Shown here: in pieces, positions 53,268 to 64,000 of the stretch
Layout of the letters: every line of letters begins with the position of its first letter
Numbering within the stretch: position 1 is the first letter of the stretch
Assembly (NCBI GenBank): GCA_012295275.1
Contig: CM022670.1
Span: 38,618,251-38,682,250 of the forward strand
Reading direction: 5' to 3'
DNA: 64,000 nt
Origin: Chrysomallon squamiferum
Lineage: Eukaryota; Mollusca; Gastropoda; Neomphalida; Peltospiridae
The notes under the pieces: model-generated
Databases searched by the model: none
The model's input: only the letters and a program-made list of their open reading frames with translations
Told to the model about the DNA's origin: nothing
Translations under genes and position numbers: made by a program

Positions 53268-56200
53268 ATGTCGGTTAACAGAAAAGGTCCTTCAAAACTG
53301 AAACTGCAGTCATCAAACAGCACGGGTGTGATGTGTTTCACAAGAGACGCTTCACTAAACCAGGTCTCCGATTCCGAGTCCACTCCTATCAGCCCCAGCT
53401 CTGTGTTCACCAGAGCGAAACTGAAAAATATTCCTCACAGTATTATCGACGCCATTTTGTTCTGCCACTGGGATAACATCCTGGGTCCTAGGATGGAGCA
53501 CGCCTGGTTTATAGAGGGCAGACCTGAGCGCAATGATTCTGATTTGAGACACGTCTGCCTGCAAGTTTTAAGTGGCGAAATATGTCGAAATCCTCAACTG
53601 TGTCAGACAGACTACAAGTTCTATGATCTCATTGAAAAGGAGATTCTTGTTCCTTCTTTCATATTTTCTGCTAAAAAAGACTTCAGCATTGTGATACATG
53701 CCATAGCTCTTGTCATTCCATCGTCGGAAATGAAAATCTATCTTAAATGGCAAATGCTCATAGAGTGCTGGTTGACAAGAATTATTGCAAAGTTTAGAAT
53801 TTTGTTAAATAAAGTGAGTATTTATAAGCATTCAGTTTTCATATGTGAACATGCATATATCAAATCAAACAGATAAACAAATTTTTATATAAATTTTGTA
53901 AGTTTTCATTTTCTTAAATATTTCATTTATCATAGTAAAGTTCCTCTTAAAAATTTATTGAATAAAATAAAAAAAAAGATGATTAAATCAGTTGATATTT
54001 AAAATTTCTAATCGCTAACTTCAAAGGTGTACTAAAAATGTATCCAATTTATATTTCATTTTTTTTTATATTCTGATAAATAATAGCAGTTTGATGTGAT
54101 CAGAATGCAGTTAACGTGTTTATTCTTAATAATTTTCTAAGACAAGTTTATGCAGTATTTTGTGTCAATATATTAATCCAGCCTAATCATCCTAATGGTG
54201 GGTTAGAAGAATGTTCAGTCTGGTTTGAAGAATTCCTAAAAATGTTATCATCTTTACATGAAGAAGGCCTTCCACAAACCATACCTGTAAGTTGTTTAGT
54301 ATTCGTTTTCAAATATACCTCACTTGAAACTAAAACAAAAAGAAACAAAACATATTAAAAATTTCAGTCTATTAATTAATTTCGGTATATTTTAATATAT
54401 ATTAAAGCATTATTATATGTCTAGTATTTTGAAAGTCTTATTTTGCTTTTCTATTGGCAGACATAACATTATTTCTTAATTAGAAATAACATGATGCAAT
54501 ATTTTTATTACTTTGATATTAATGTGTACCTAGATATTAGCACAAACAGATTTTATATAATTAAAAGCAATTTTGTTGTTATTGTTGTTGTATTATTACT
54601 GTTATATTTTATTTATTTAATTTTTGTTGTTGCTATTATTTTTCTTTTTAAATGTTTTGGGATACCAATCTTTGATAATAATGAAGTATAAAACAGTACA
54701 GTAAACTTTAAGAATGAATGGACACTTACATTATTTACTTTGTTCTTAACAAAAGTTGTAACTCTGAAAAATAAAACAAATACATGGAAGTTTACAATTT
54801 ATGTATTTAGCCACTATTTTTTTCAAATCATCACAAGAGCACTTTTATTAATGTCTGTTTTGTTTGTTTGTTTGTTTGTTTTGTTTGTTTTTAAACAAAA
54901 TATTTCACAATTTTATATTTGACACATTCTGCTAATTTTGCTGCAGCTGTCTGATACAGGTTTTTCACCTTCTCATAAACTTGAACTAGATTTCTTGCAT
55001 CGTGCTCTTCAATCTCATCTGATAACATTTGGTAGAAGTCTGATTATTGGTGCCCTTCCAGACAGAGTAAACTTGGTAGGTTTACTTTTATAAAATGTCA
55101 ACTATTTAAATTTGCTAATCTGATCTGTTTTCAACATTTTATTCAAATGTCAAATTATTTAATCGCTTGTCTTGACAATATATTCATTATACTTATTATT
55201 TTATTATAATCCTTTTAAAAAGATCAGAAACTTTTAAAAATAAAACAATAAAATATTTGGAAGCACATATAATGTATTTAGTCTAATTTGTTTATTCACT
55301 AGAGATAAAATTTATTGTCAGTTCAGATATACTTAAATAATATTTTTAAATCTGTTTTTAAATAAGTGAATGATCTTTTCCTCATACTTAAAAGACAGTT
55401 TTTTTAAATTATTTTTGGAAACGAGGAATGAAGAAGTATCGTAAAATTATAAATTTTCTACTTGTTTTTGTAGATGATATCAACTTTGGCTATGTTCAAT
55501 TCTGAAGCTGAACGTGCAGTGTCAAGAAAAGTGTCAACTAAACCAGACAACTACTGGGCATATCATCATGACATTTGTATACAGGGCATTCTCAAGGTGC
55601 AGTAACTTTTCTTTTTTTAATATGATTTTCATATATTTTTGTACAAAGACATAATATTATTGTTTGTTTTATATGCAGTGATAGCCAGTCATAGCATGCT
55701 GTTTAATAAACTTCTGCCATATTCCAGCTTGACTGTGCTTGCACTTGTATGCAAACTCACCACACACACACACAGATATGCAATTTAATGAGTATACTGA
55801 AAGCTTTTGTCTAACACTTATTTGTTACATTAAAAAAAAAAAAAAAAAAAAAAAGAGAAAGAGAGAATGGTTTGTAACACTCAGTCTTAGTTTGTTGAAA
55901 ATGACTCTAGCATTTTATTCTTTTTTCAGTATTTTTAAAACCCATTTCTTTGACACATTTGCAGTTAACCGATACTTCCACTGTTTTTTAGATGAAATAA
56001 TAATTACTTTCAGTGCCCAGACAGCTCATTCAGTGTGCCAGTTAAAGAACTGCTGTGTAGTCAGTTTCCTTCCACCATCATCGACATTGAGAATCGAGAT
56101 GTCCGCCAGTCCCCATCCTGTCAGAATCATCTCGTACACAATTACGAAACACTGAAAAACGAACTCATCTGCATTCATTACAGCCAGGAGCAGGAAATCA

Positions 56201-56766
56201 GTCTCAAGTAAGTACAAGCAGTAGCGTCGTAAAGAACGACATTTGAAAGTAAAATTTAATATGAAATTAAATTGAATTAATCATGTGAAAAGATCAAATG
56301 ATAAATAACTATATGGTTTGTCTTTTTTCTTCCTTTTTTTTTTTTTTTTTTTTTTTAAATAAATTTTAGTGTCAAAGGGTTGGTTGGGCTCTTTAAAAGT
56401 ATCAGTGTTTGAGAATGTATATTATTTTAAGCTTGAAATAGCTTAGAGAATGAATGTTGGTTAACTTTCTTTTTCTCTAATTTCTATTCTATATTGAATT
56501 GCCAAAAAAATAATACACTTTGCCAGTACTTAAATAAAATAAATAATGGATTCATACAGTTCAAAAATTAAATTTTTCAGTTCTGCTTTTGAATCCTTGA
56601 GCTATCAAGACACTATAGTTCGCAACTTTATTGAAGAGGTTTGTACATTTCAAAGTTATAAAAAAATATATAAATTGTTTTTAGTAACTAATTTTATAGA
56701 TATGCAAAGTAATTAATTCTCTTGACTTTAAAAGTGTTTGATTTTTATATATTTTTATTATTTTTT

Positions 56767-56844
<78 letters not shown>

Positions 56845-57876
56845 TTCAGATTTTCATGTTGCCTGATGTGTATGGTATTAGAGAAGCGTACATTGTTCAG
56901 TTTAAAAGACTGCTTTCCAGGAAAGCTTTATGTCTTATTAAATATGTAGAACACGAAACGTAAGTCTTATCAGACTTTATAAACCTTTTTTCTACAATAT
57001 AATTTAAAAAAAAAAATTATATATACTATTAAATTTATTTACTTTCAATTGTTATTATCAGTAATTTGTTTAGAAAGAGATATATTTTAAGAGTTTGCAA
57101 AATGTTTATATTGTAACTGTCTGTTCAAAATTTCTAAATATTAATTATTCCATTAGATGCATATCACTTTTACTGTTCACTGAAGAAGTAATATTTAGTT
57201 AACTTGATTCAAATTATCCTTCTATAAGTCAAATTACAATTAGACAGTTGCATCATTTTAAACTAAGACTTTTGTGTCCTCCACAATGTGCTAGGAACTG
57301 GTAGCTTTTTAAAATTTGTAAAAGAATCAGAAAATTACATTAATAAATAGATGCTAATAAGTACACACTGGCTATAAATGAATAGTGTAGTATGTATCAA
57401 AAAGGAATCAAATTTTAATATTTAAGATAAAAAGTCACTGGGAGTTTATACAATTCAATAGTTAATTTAAAAAAAAAAAATGTATATATAAATAAATATT
57501 TATATAGATCTTTAATATAAAAAAAGTTATTTTCTGTATAGAAATAATTAATATTTAATGTAGAAATAGTTACATACAGTATATAAATTATTTATTTTTT
57601 AATGTATAAAATAATGATTTACAGCATAAACATAAATAACAATACTATTTAAAACTTTTCTCTTTTTTTTTCTTTTTTTTTCCAGTCGCAAAGGCAGCAT
57701 TCCTCTGAAAGGAGGCCTTAAAAAGATTGAAACAGGACTTGTCTTTGTTACCTGAGGGCAATTTCAGAGTTGTAGTTGCTGTTGCTGAAAAACTGAAACC
57801 TGGGTTATATCACTTTTTACTAGGAGAAAGAAAGTTTGATGGTGAACACCTGTTGAGTGTTGAGGAAACAGTGTGA
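53268..57876 (+). CDS. C9orf72: C9orf72 orthologue, frameshifted in the last exon
   Basis: DENN-family protein. In vertebrates it forms a complex with SMCR8 and WDR41 acting on autophagy, lysosomes and small GTPases (known function). Exons: 53268-53813, 54182-54286, 54947-55075, 55474-55596, 56014-56207, 56581-56638, 56850-56959, and from 57686. Phases agree. Matching blocks: FCHWDNILGPRMEHAW, LQVLSGEICRN, ALVIPSSEMKIYL, LHRALQSHLITFGRSLIIGA, CIQGILK, and SRKALCLIKYVEHET, which aligns with the human RKALTLIKYIEDDTQ. In the last exon the frame that enters stops at 57753-57755. One base over, the sequence continues PEGNFRVVVAVAEKLKPGLY, the family C-terminus, to a TGA at 57874-57876. An extra A in the A5 run at 57720-57724 explains this. 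As read the product is 444 residues; without the extra base it is 484 (human 481). The start at 53268 has a better context than the in-frame ATG at 53256. Donors after 55596 (GTGCAG) and 56638 (GTTTGT) are weak. Confidence 0.9.
56779..56844. repeat. (ATT)n repeat abutting the C9orf72 exon 7 acceptor
   Basis: About 22 ATT units preceded by a run of about 19 T. The repeat ends 5 bases before the CAG acceptor of exon 7 (starts 56850), so it takes the place of a normal pyrimidine tract. Confidence 0.9.
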
Positions 57877-57961
57877 TTTGCAAAGTATAATCAAAACAAA
57901 ACAAAAAATGTGTATGTATGTTTGTTTCAGTGCTAGCTGATGAATTTGATGAATGTGGCAA

Positions 57962-57967
57962 AATAAA
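57962..57967 (+). terminator. C9orf72 poly(A) signal
   Basis: AATAAA lies 86 bases after the family-conserved stop codon. It is the first strong signal downstream of the last exon. Confidence 0.65.
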
Positions 57968-58468
57968 GTTTATTAGAAATAATATAAAACTGAATAAAGA
58001 AATGGTATTATACATATATATATATTTGCTAGTCATTTTGTTTGTACGTTTATGACAAGTAACATTCCGAAGATGATTTCATTTGTGTTTTCTTTGTTGT
58101 TTTCTTAATTTATCAGTTTTATTAAAATGTGAAATTATTAACATACAAGTTGCTTTTTGAAATTTTGAAATTTTATTTATTTATTTAATATTAGTGATTT
58201 ATTTTATTTTATTTTATTTTATTTTATTTTTTTTAATAATTTTTGGTGATATTTATATATGTAATTTTATTTATGATAATAATATTAAAACTAGGAACAA
58301 ACCACATTCCACTGTTTTATCTTGGATAAAATATTCTGTATTGGTGCAATTAAATATTTTTATGAAAATGAGAAATGAAAGTGCCAATTCTTTACTTGTT
58401 AGTTATGGTAAAGTTGAACGTGGATATGTATTTTATTCTCTCTTCCATTAGTTTCTGTATAGCTTTTT

Positions 58469-58515
<47 letters not shown>

Positions 58516-60187
58516 TTTTATTTATTTTTTTTTTTTAATTATTATCAATTTGTGTTCTGAACATAATGAAAGATAATTAATTTTCACTTTAAAAAATAAA
58601 TTGTTTTGTTTTGTTAATGGTACCTTTGGTTTTTACAGAATCAGTATTTTGTAGACTTCCTAGTCTCTGATTTATTAATTTGAAATATAATTTTTGCTAA
58701 CAATAAAGTGTAATTGTAATAATTGTAATAACTTCTGGAGAATGCATTAAAACTAACATTATACTCATATTTCATGACAGTACACAAAAATACATAAAAA
58801 CAAGAAATCTGATAGACTGCTAACATCTTTGTAGTTGTTTACTCAAATGATGAGGATGATTTATTATTTATTTATTATTATTTTTTTTTTTTTTTTTTAG
58901 TAAATATTTTCATTTAATTTAATTTAATTTATTACATCATTTAATTTATATTTTTACAGTTCTGTAAAAGCTTCCATGTATCCGCAAAAATTTATTTTAT
59001 ACTTATCATACTTTACTATTAGCAAAGTATGTTAGTTTCCAAAAATAAAAAAAAAAAAAAAAAAAAAAAAAACTATGGAAATATGCAAAAAGTATTCAGC
59101 ATTCTTCACAAAAGATATATTCTAAATTATGTGTATTAACTTTTCCTTCAGTCACAGTGTTTTTGTGTTAATATGGAACATCCCATGGAGATCTAAAACC
59201 ATCTTAAAGCATTGTTTTGTTAATCGCCGGTCTGATGAACATTTCACTTTTGTGTTTACTAAAAACAATTGTGCTTTGTGATTTTAAGCATTAAAAAGGT
59301 ATTTCAGCAGAGGTATCATGTTTTGCATTATAAAAAGATGAAGTTAATGAAGCGATAAACTATTTTAATATTGATTATTAAAGAAAGCAATTTGTGTGTT
59401 TTTGTTACGAGTTTTGCTATAATTGTCTTTCAGTGAATTAAGATTTTTTTTTTTTTTTTTTTCTGAAATGTTTCCCAATAAAAACCGTGACGTATTTGAG
59501 ACGTTTTGTTGTTTATTTGATACTGTTATATCTTATTATGGAATGATTATAAAATCTTATCTTTATGTTAAAAAATAATGTGTATTAATTGGAAGAATCC
59601 TAGGTATAGAAGATTTTTAAAGCAAATCGCATCAGGAGTTAAACCAACACTAAGTTCAGAACCACAAACCATTCCTTGTCAACCTTTTAAAAATATCTCG
59701 TGTAACTGTATTTGAAAAAAAATGGAAGTTATCAAAGCAAATTAAACCAACTGATGAAATTTTTCAATTCATTTCTTAGATAAATCAGCACGATTTTTAA
59801 TTTATTATTATTATTATTATTATTCAAATAACGAATTAGTGATCAAAAACATGATGAAGACGTCAGCAAATGGAGAGACATCTGCAGTGAATATAGGTTT
59901 AAAATAAATGTTTTTTAAAGAAATAAAGTGCAGGGCAGGGCATACATTTAGAGCGCAGTCAGTTAACACTATCGTCAGGTTTTCTTTGTAGGGGGTAAAA
60001 TTATTTTATTATTATTATTATTATTATTTTATATATATATTTTAATTATTTTTTCGATTTTGTATTTTTACATTTGTATGTGAATCATTAACTAGAAAAT
60101 ATTAAAATAATCTTTTTGTTTAAATGGTCATGCAACCTAACGTGAAATTGTTCGAAGCAGTCTTTTTTTTTTTCTATTTTTTTTTTT

Positions 60188-60245
60188 TTTTTTTTTTTTA
60201 TCATTATGTTACACTTCAGTGTAACATAATGATAAAAAAAAAAAA
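60188..60245. repeat. Long perfect inverted repeat (hairpin)
   Basis: Two 28-base arms are perfectly complementary around a 2-base centre (TC at 60216-60217). The non-homopolymer core of each arm is ATCATTATGTTACACT or its complement, flanked by T-run and A-run tails. The pairing extends past one mismatch through the outer T and A runs. Confidence 0.85.
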
Positions 60246-62881
60246 CAAAAAAAAAAAACGGGGAATTTTTTTTTAAAAAGAGTGCGTCGAACAGTTTCAG
60301 TTTAGGTTGTATGACCATTTAAACAAAAGCCTAACATGTTAAATAATTCGGTCAACCATGTTAAATAATTTCGAGATACGCAGCATTCACGATATTTCCA
60401 TTAAAATCTTCGTTTGTGTTTTGACAGAAACTTAACAAATGTGATACTCGTTTCTGTTGACTGATTCACGTTATTAACGAAGTGTCGCGTTGACATGAAA
60501 CAAACATCAGATGCTCTGAAAACAGCAAAAGTAACGAAAAGCAAAAGTGTTAGAAACGTGAAAATTTCGGCAGTTTTCCTGCTTATCAGTTAGATTAGGT
60601 TAGAACGTTCTAATTGGAGAAAACTGTTTTCGTGTTTGTCCGCCTCAAATTTTAACTTCCGTCAGCAAATGTGCCCGATTTTGGAAGAATAAGTAGAACT
60701 AAAAATGATTCAAATCGCACGATTTGAAAATATCGAGTTTGTTTATTGTGATAGGAGTTTTTAAAATTATCCTCTGTCTGTTTGTCTCTTGATAAATGAA
60801 TGACTGAATAATAAATTAGTAAATAAATAAATAAATAAATAAAATAAAAATATTGAACATTTTTAATCAAAGTCGTTAATTTTCTTTTCTTAACACACTG
60901 ATCTCATAAATACGTTTTACAACTTAAGTCAAAATTAAATAAATGTTTTCCCAACAAATCAAATGTTTTTAATTAGTTCTGACCTTCTAAAACTCTTTCT
61001 CTCTCTCGATTTTTTTTTTTTTTTTTTTTTTCTAATACAAGAAAACCGATAATGTTGGTCTGTCGTCTGCTGGACTTCAAACGTATACAATTTTGATGGC
61101 TTTTATTGTCAAAACCGCTGTCCACCTAAGGACATGCAAATACATCTTGCAGATTAGTCGTGTTTCATTGCTTAACGAACTGGCGTCTTTCGATAGCAAA
61201 AAGAGGCCGACTGGGTTTCTTTTTTTCTTCGAAACAAACAAACATTCAGGTTACATAACAGCAACAAATGTCAGCGTATAGTGTTAAAAGTCTTCGGACT
61301 GGTAAACATTAATCGACTGCAATGTTTTCTTATTAAGTTAAATCATTAAAGGGTCTTTTAGTCAGGTTTTTAATCTTTGATTTGTGGAAATATTATTTTA
61401 CTTTTTACATTTTAGTTTATTTGGTAACGATTTTGTTTCAACATCTACATTGGTCCACATTTTATTTACCGCGATATACAATATTTAATATTGGTTATAC
61501 ATAACTCTGTCTGTTCTTTGGTTCATGATTATTATTTATCAAAATTCTGAGGTGAAAAGCCTCCATTAAAACTAATTATTAATAAGTGTTTATTAATGTT
61601 TATATTATCCGGCTTATAATTTCATCAACAATAAGAAAACAAAAATTGATGAACTGTTTCCAGTAACAACATTTATTCACGTGAAATTTCCACCGTTATT
61701 AATAAATATTTAAAATTAATGTTGCATAGTTTATCGTCTGAGTTCACAGGCTTTCTTACGATTAAATACGACTTCTGATTATAATTACACGTATTTTTAT
61801 TTTCCTGGCTTCGAATTAATGTCGGTACAGGAAACAAACAACAAACATTTGAACCCATGCCACAAAGTTAGTTTTGTCGATCTCAGAGATGTTGGTAATG
61901 TTGTCCCTGAAACAACGCGTTAAACCACGATTTCCCCAAACGTGATACCTAAACACATGTTGTTAACATTTCAGAGATGGAATATAACATTTTACCTTGA
62001 TATTAACTTTCACTGTTTTACGGACATGCATTTCCTACCAGTAGTTTCAATATTAGGGGTCGCATATATATTGGTAATAGTAATATTACGTTTTCGAGTC
62101 CTGACGCACCTAAGTCCTTCTTTCTCTCTCCGTTTCTTTCCATTTCTACTTAATCTCTCTCTCTCTCTCTCATTCAGTCAAAAACCAAGTTCATCAGGAA
62201 AACAAATGATCATAAAATAATTCCGTCGCTCTGTGTCAGAGACTGTTTAAATATATGCATCATTCACTCTCTTTGATCAGCGTAGTCTTTCTGAAACGTG
62301 TTTAGATGCCTAACAACGTGCTCTTGAAAATGCAATTTACTACATTTCTAACGCAGTGCAATGTAAATGTTACAGAAGTGGCAAATATATCCTTCTGGAC
62401 GTATATTTAAAAAAGGACTCGAATTTTCTTGCTTTTTATCCCTTTCTTCCAGATGAAAAAAAACACGAAAAAAAGACGAAATAAAAACGAACCTCAAAAC
62501 GATTGGGCTATACTTAAAGACACGGACTTTCGTATTTGAACAGCCTTTAACACTGTAAGCCAACGGAGCATTAAGAAATCTTGATATTGTGAGTATTGTT
62601 TCTACTCGGCAGTTGGTGCATCAAACAAAACTATTTACTTTCTGTGTTTGTTTCACGTCAATCTTTAAATTTGCTACATGGCACTGCTTGGCTAGGCCCC
62701 AGTGGATTGATTTTTTTTTTTTTTTTCTTTTTCAAATCGCAAAACAAGTTTCTTTTCTGTTTGTCGTTCCACCCTCGTCGTGTTGGGTCCAAAGAAATAA
62801 AGGCTTGATGAAATTTTAACCGTATGTACGTAGTACAGTATTGAAACGTGGGATTTGACATTGTTATCAGCAAGAGTTATT

Positions 62882-63146
62882 ATGTCACAGGCTTCGAGAA
62901 TCTGTTTTCGTTTTCTTGTTTTTATTTGTGGTGTGATTGCTATTGGTAAAGCTTGCGACGACCCTTCCAAGATTGCAACTGTGGAACAGAAGGTGGGATT
63001 TTCTCACATCGTTATTCAGGGTACAGTGATCAGACATTACCCACTGAACCAGACCCCAGAACTTTTCACTGCCGAAATTGAAGTACACTGTGTGTTCAAA
63101 GATCAAGGGAGACGAATACCACAATTTTTAAACATTTCAAGAGCTG
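62882..63146 (+). CDS. First coding exon of a secreted or membrane protein, possibly CCDC3-like (partial)
   Basis: ATG at 62882 opens a frame to a GTAAAA donor at 63147, phase 1, encoding 88 complete residues. Residues 1-24 look like a signal peptide (hydrophobic core F-L-V-F-I-C-G-V-I-A-I-G, likely cut before C25). The mature part has Cys25 and Cys70 and N-glycosylation sequons at N56 (NQT) and N84 (NIS). The segment IVIQGTVIRHYPL followed by FTAEIEVHC and FLNIS suggests a beta-strand-rich extracellular domain. The spacing of F-x-A-E-x-E-x-x-C and the following L-N-[IL]-[ST] recalls the N-terminal domain of vertebrate CCDC3, but this rests on a short pattern seen by eye. The rest of the gene lies beyond the right edge. 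A secreted or exported product is well supported; the family is not. Confidence 0.6.
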
Positions 63147-63254
63147 GTAAAACTTTATTTATTTATTTATTTATTTATTATTAGTAGTATTCGTATTCCT
63201 ATTAGTATTGTTTTTGTTGTTACTTTGGTTATCGTTAAAAATTGTGCTTTACTA

Positions 63255-63303
<49 letters not shown>

Positions 63304-64000
63304 TTGATAACGATGATAATCATCATAAATTATGTAATCCTATATTAATGAATTTATTTATTTATTATTATTATTTTACTTGTCGTACATTAATTTTAAT
63401 ATAGTAAGTAAACATTTTTTGCAAAATTAATTGTACTTATTATACAAAATCAAATGCTTTAAAAAATTATCAGTGTTTAAATTATTATTTACTTTGTAAA
63501 ACTCTTTCATAAAATTCAACTTTTGATCCACTCATCATTTATTGAATATTATTATTAGACTAGATATACACAAAAAATGTTAAATATTCGTGAATAACGT
63601 CTAGTGTTTTTATATTAATTACACTAGAAAAGAAACCCGTCATCGCCACTGTATGGGTAATTTTTATTAATTAGCGGAAAGGAATCTTATTATATAAACT
63701 TCACAATAAACCAGTCGAGCATCACTGTTTTTAACGTGAAATAAACCAAAATTACTCATTAGCTAAGTGAAAACATACTTTACAATTTGAGGTTAAGAAT
63801 TACATACGCCTTGATGCTACCTTCAGATATACACTTGCTGGGTCGACACGATTTGCAGATTTCAAACTAGTGTTGACATAACTAAATTATAATTTGCCGT
63901 GGAGAACTTGACGTTTACTTGCAAAATCACACGTGACACTCGGGTCAGATTCGTAAAATTTCAGACGACCGGAAGAAACCGAGTTTAAGTGGGTGGCAGA
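63147..64000. other. First intron of the right-edge gene
   Basis: Intronic sequence to the window end. It contains an (AAT)n microsatellite at about 63254-63302. The last 200 bases are less AT-rich with several CpGs, but no exon was recognised there. Confidence 0.5.
63254..63302. repeat. (AAT)n microsatellite
   Basis: About 16 uninterrupted AAT units, roughly 110 bases into the intron of the right-edge gene. Confidence 0.9.

Larger units (their letters stand above)
57877..62881. other. C9orf72 3' UTR and gene-poor DNA
   Basis: Begins with the C9orf72 3' UTR. It has TTTTA tandem repeats near 58199-58232, an (AT)n run at 58476-58511, poly(A) near 59046-59072, the long hairpin at 60188-60245, and a CT run at 62153-62171. 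From about 60.3 kb rightward the DNA is less AT-rich with more CpGs, as expected upstream of the gene starting at 62882. Open frames near 61093-61281 and 61942-62220 were examined and not supported as genes. Confidence 0.55.

Noticed and set aside
61093-61281. 62-codon plus-strand open frame
   Set aside because: No family resemblance, no splice or regulatory context, and a length common by chance.
61942-62220. 92-codon plus-strand open frame with a hydrophobic stretch
   Set aside because: It runs through a CT repeat and has no recognisable domain; probably chance.
1-64000. tRNA, rRNA, CRISPR array, intact transposase or reverse transcriptase
   Set aside because: No B-box-like tRNA core, no regular spaced repeats and no transposase or RT motifs were seen in the frames read.

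Overview
This is a eukaryotic (animal) nuclear window: very AT-rich, with intron-containing genes on both strands, GT..AG splice sites, AATAAA poly(A) signals and many microsatellites. The gene set (PIGB, EndoU, SELENOI/EPT1, FHIP1, RPS3A, PDZD11, C9orf72) is metazoan. Its style (AT-rich introns, genes of about 3-10 kb, C9orf72 present, one FHIP1-type gene) suggests a lophotrochozoan such as a mollusc. That taxonomic call is an inference. All gene models were built by hand from the sequence by joining exons whose reading phase agrees across each junction.

Layout, left to right. 1-3.66 kb: AT-rich flank with a possible leftward promoter near 0.35-0.62 kb. 3.67-8.32 kb (-): PIGB, 7 coding exons. 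11.37-14.11 kb (-): a cytosolic-type EndoU endoribonuclease, 6 exons, paired head-to-head with 14.44-20.21 kb (+): SELENOI/EPT1, 9 exons, in a form that ends before the selenocysteine tail. 20.2-27.1 kb: possible long 3' UTR and intergenic DNA. 27.11-37.71 kb (+): FHIP1 (FAM160A family), 11 coding exons, with a candidate 48-nt cassette exon. 37.7-42.4 kb: convergent intergenic DNA. 42.41-47.26 kb (-): RPS3A, 7 exons, with a decayed intronless gene inside its second intron, and head-to-head with 47.96-50.45 kb (+): PDZD11, 7 exons. 52.79-53.05 kb (+): an unrecognised 85-residue two-helix membrane protein, on what looks like the same exon as the start of C9orf72 (53.27-57.88 kb, +, 8 coding exons). 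C9orf72 carries a one-base frameshift in an A5 run in its last exon. 57.9-62.9 kb: no recognisable gene, one long perfect hairpin. 62.88-63.15 kb (+): first coding exon of a secreted or membrane protein that runs off the right edge.

How the genes relate. Most are housekeeping genes with no shared pathway. PIGB (GPI mannosylation) and SELENOI (phosphatidylethanolamine synthesis) both feed ER GPI-anchor and lipid biosynthesis, and FHIP1 and C9orf72 both act in endolysosomal trafficking, but nothing shows that the clustering is functional. I found no prokaryote-style defence or biosynthetic system, no CRISPR array and no tRNA or rRNA gene. The observations most worth checking are the C9orf72 frameshift and its possible dicistronic arrangement, the nested decayed gene in RPS3A, the FHIP1 cassette exon and alternative 3' exon, the Sec-less SELENOI, and the acidic insertion in PIGB.
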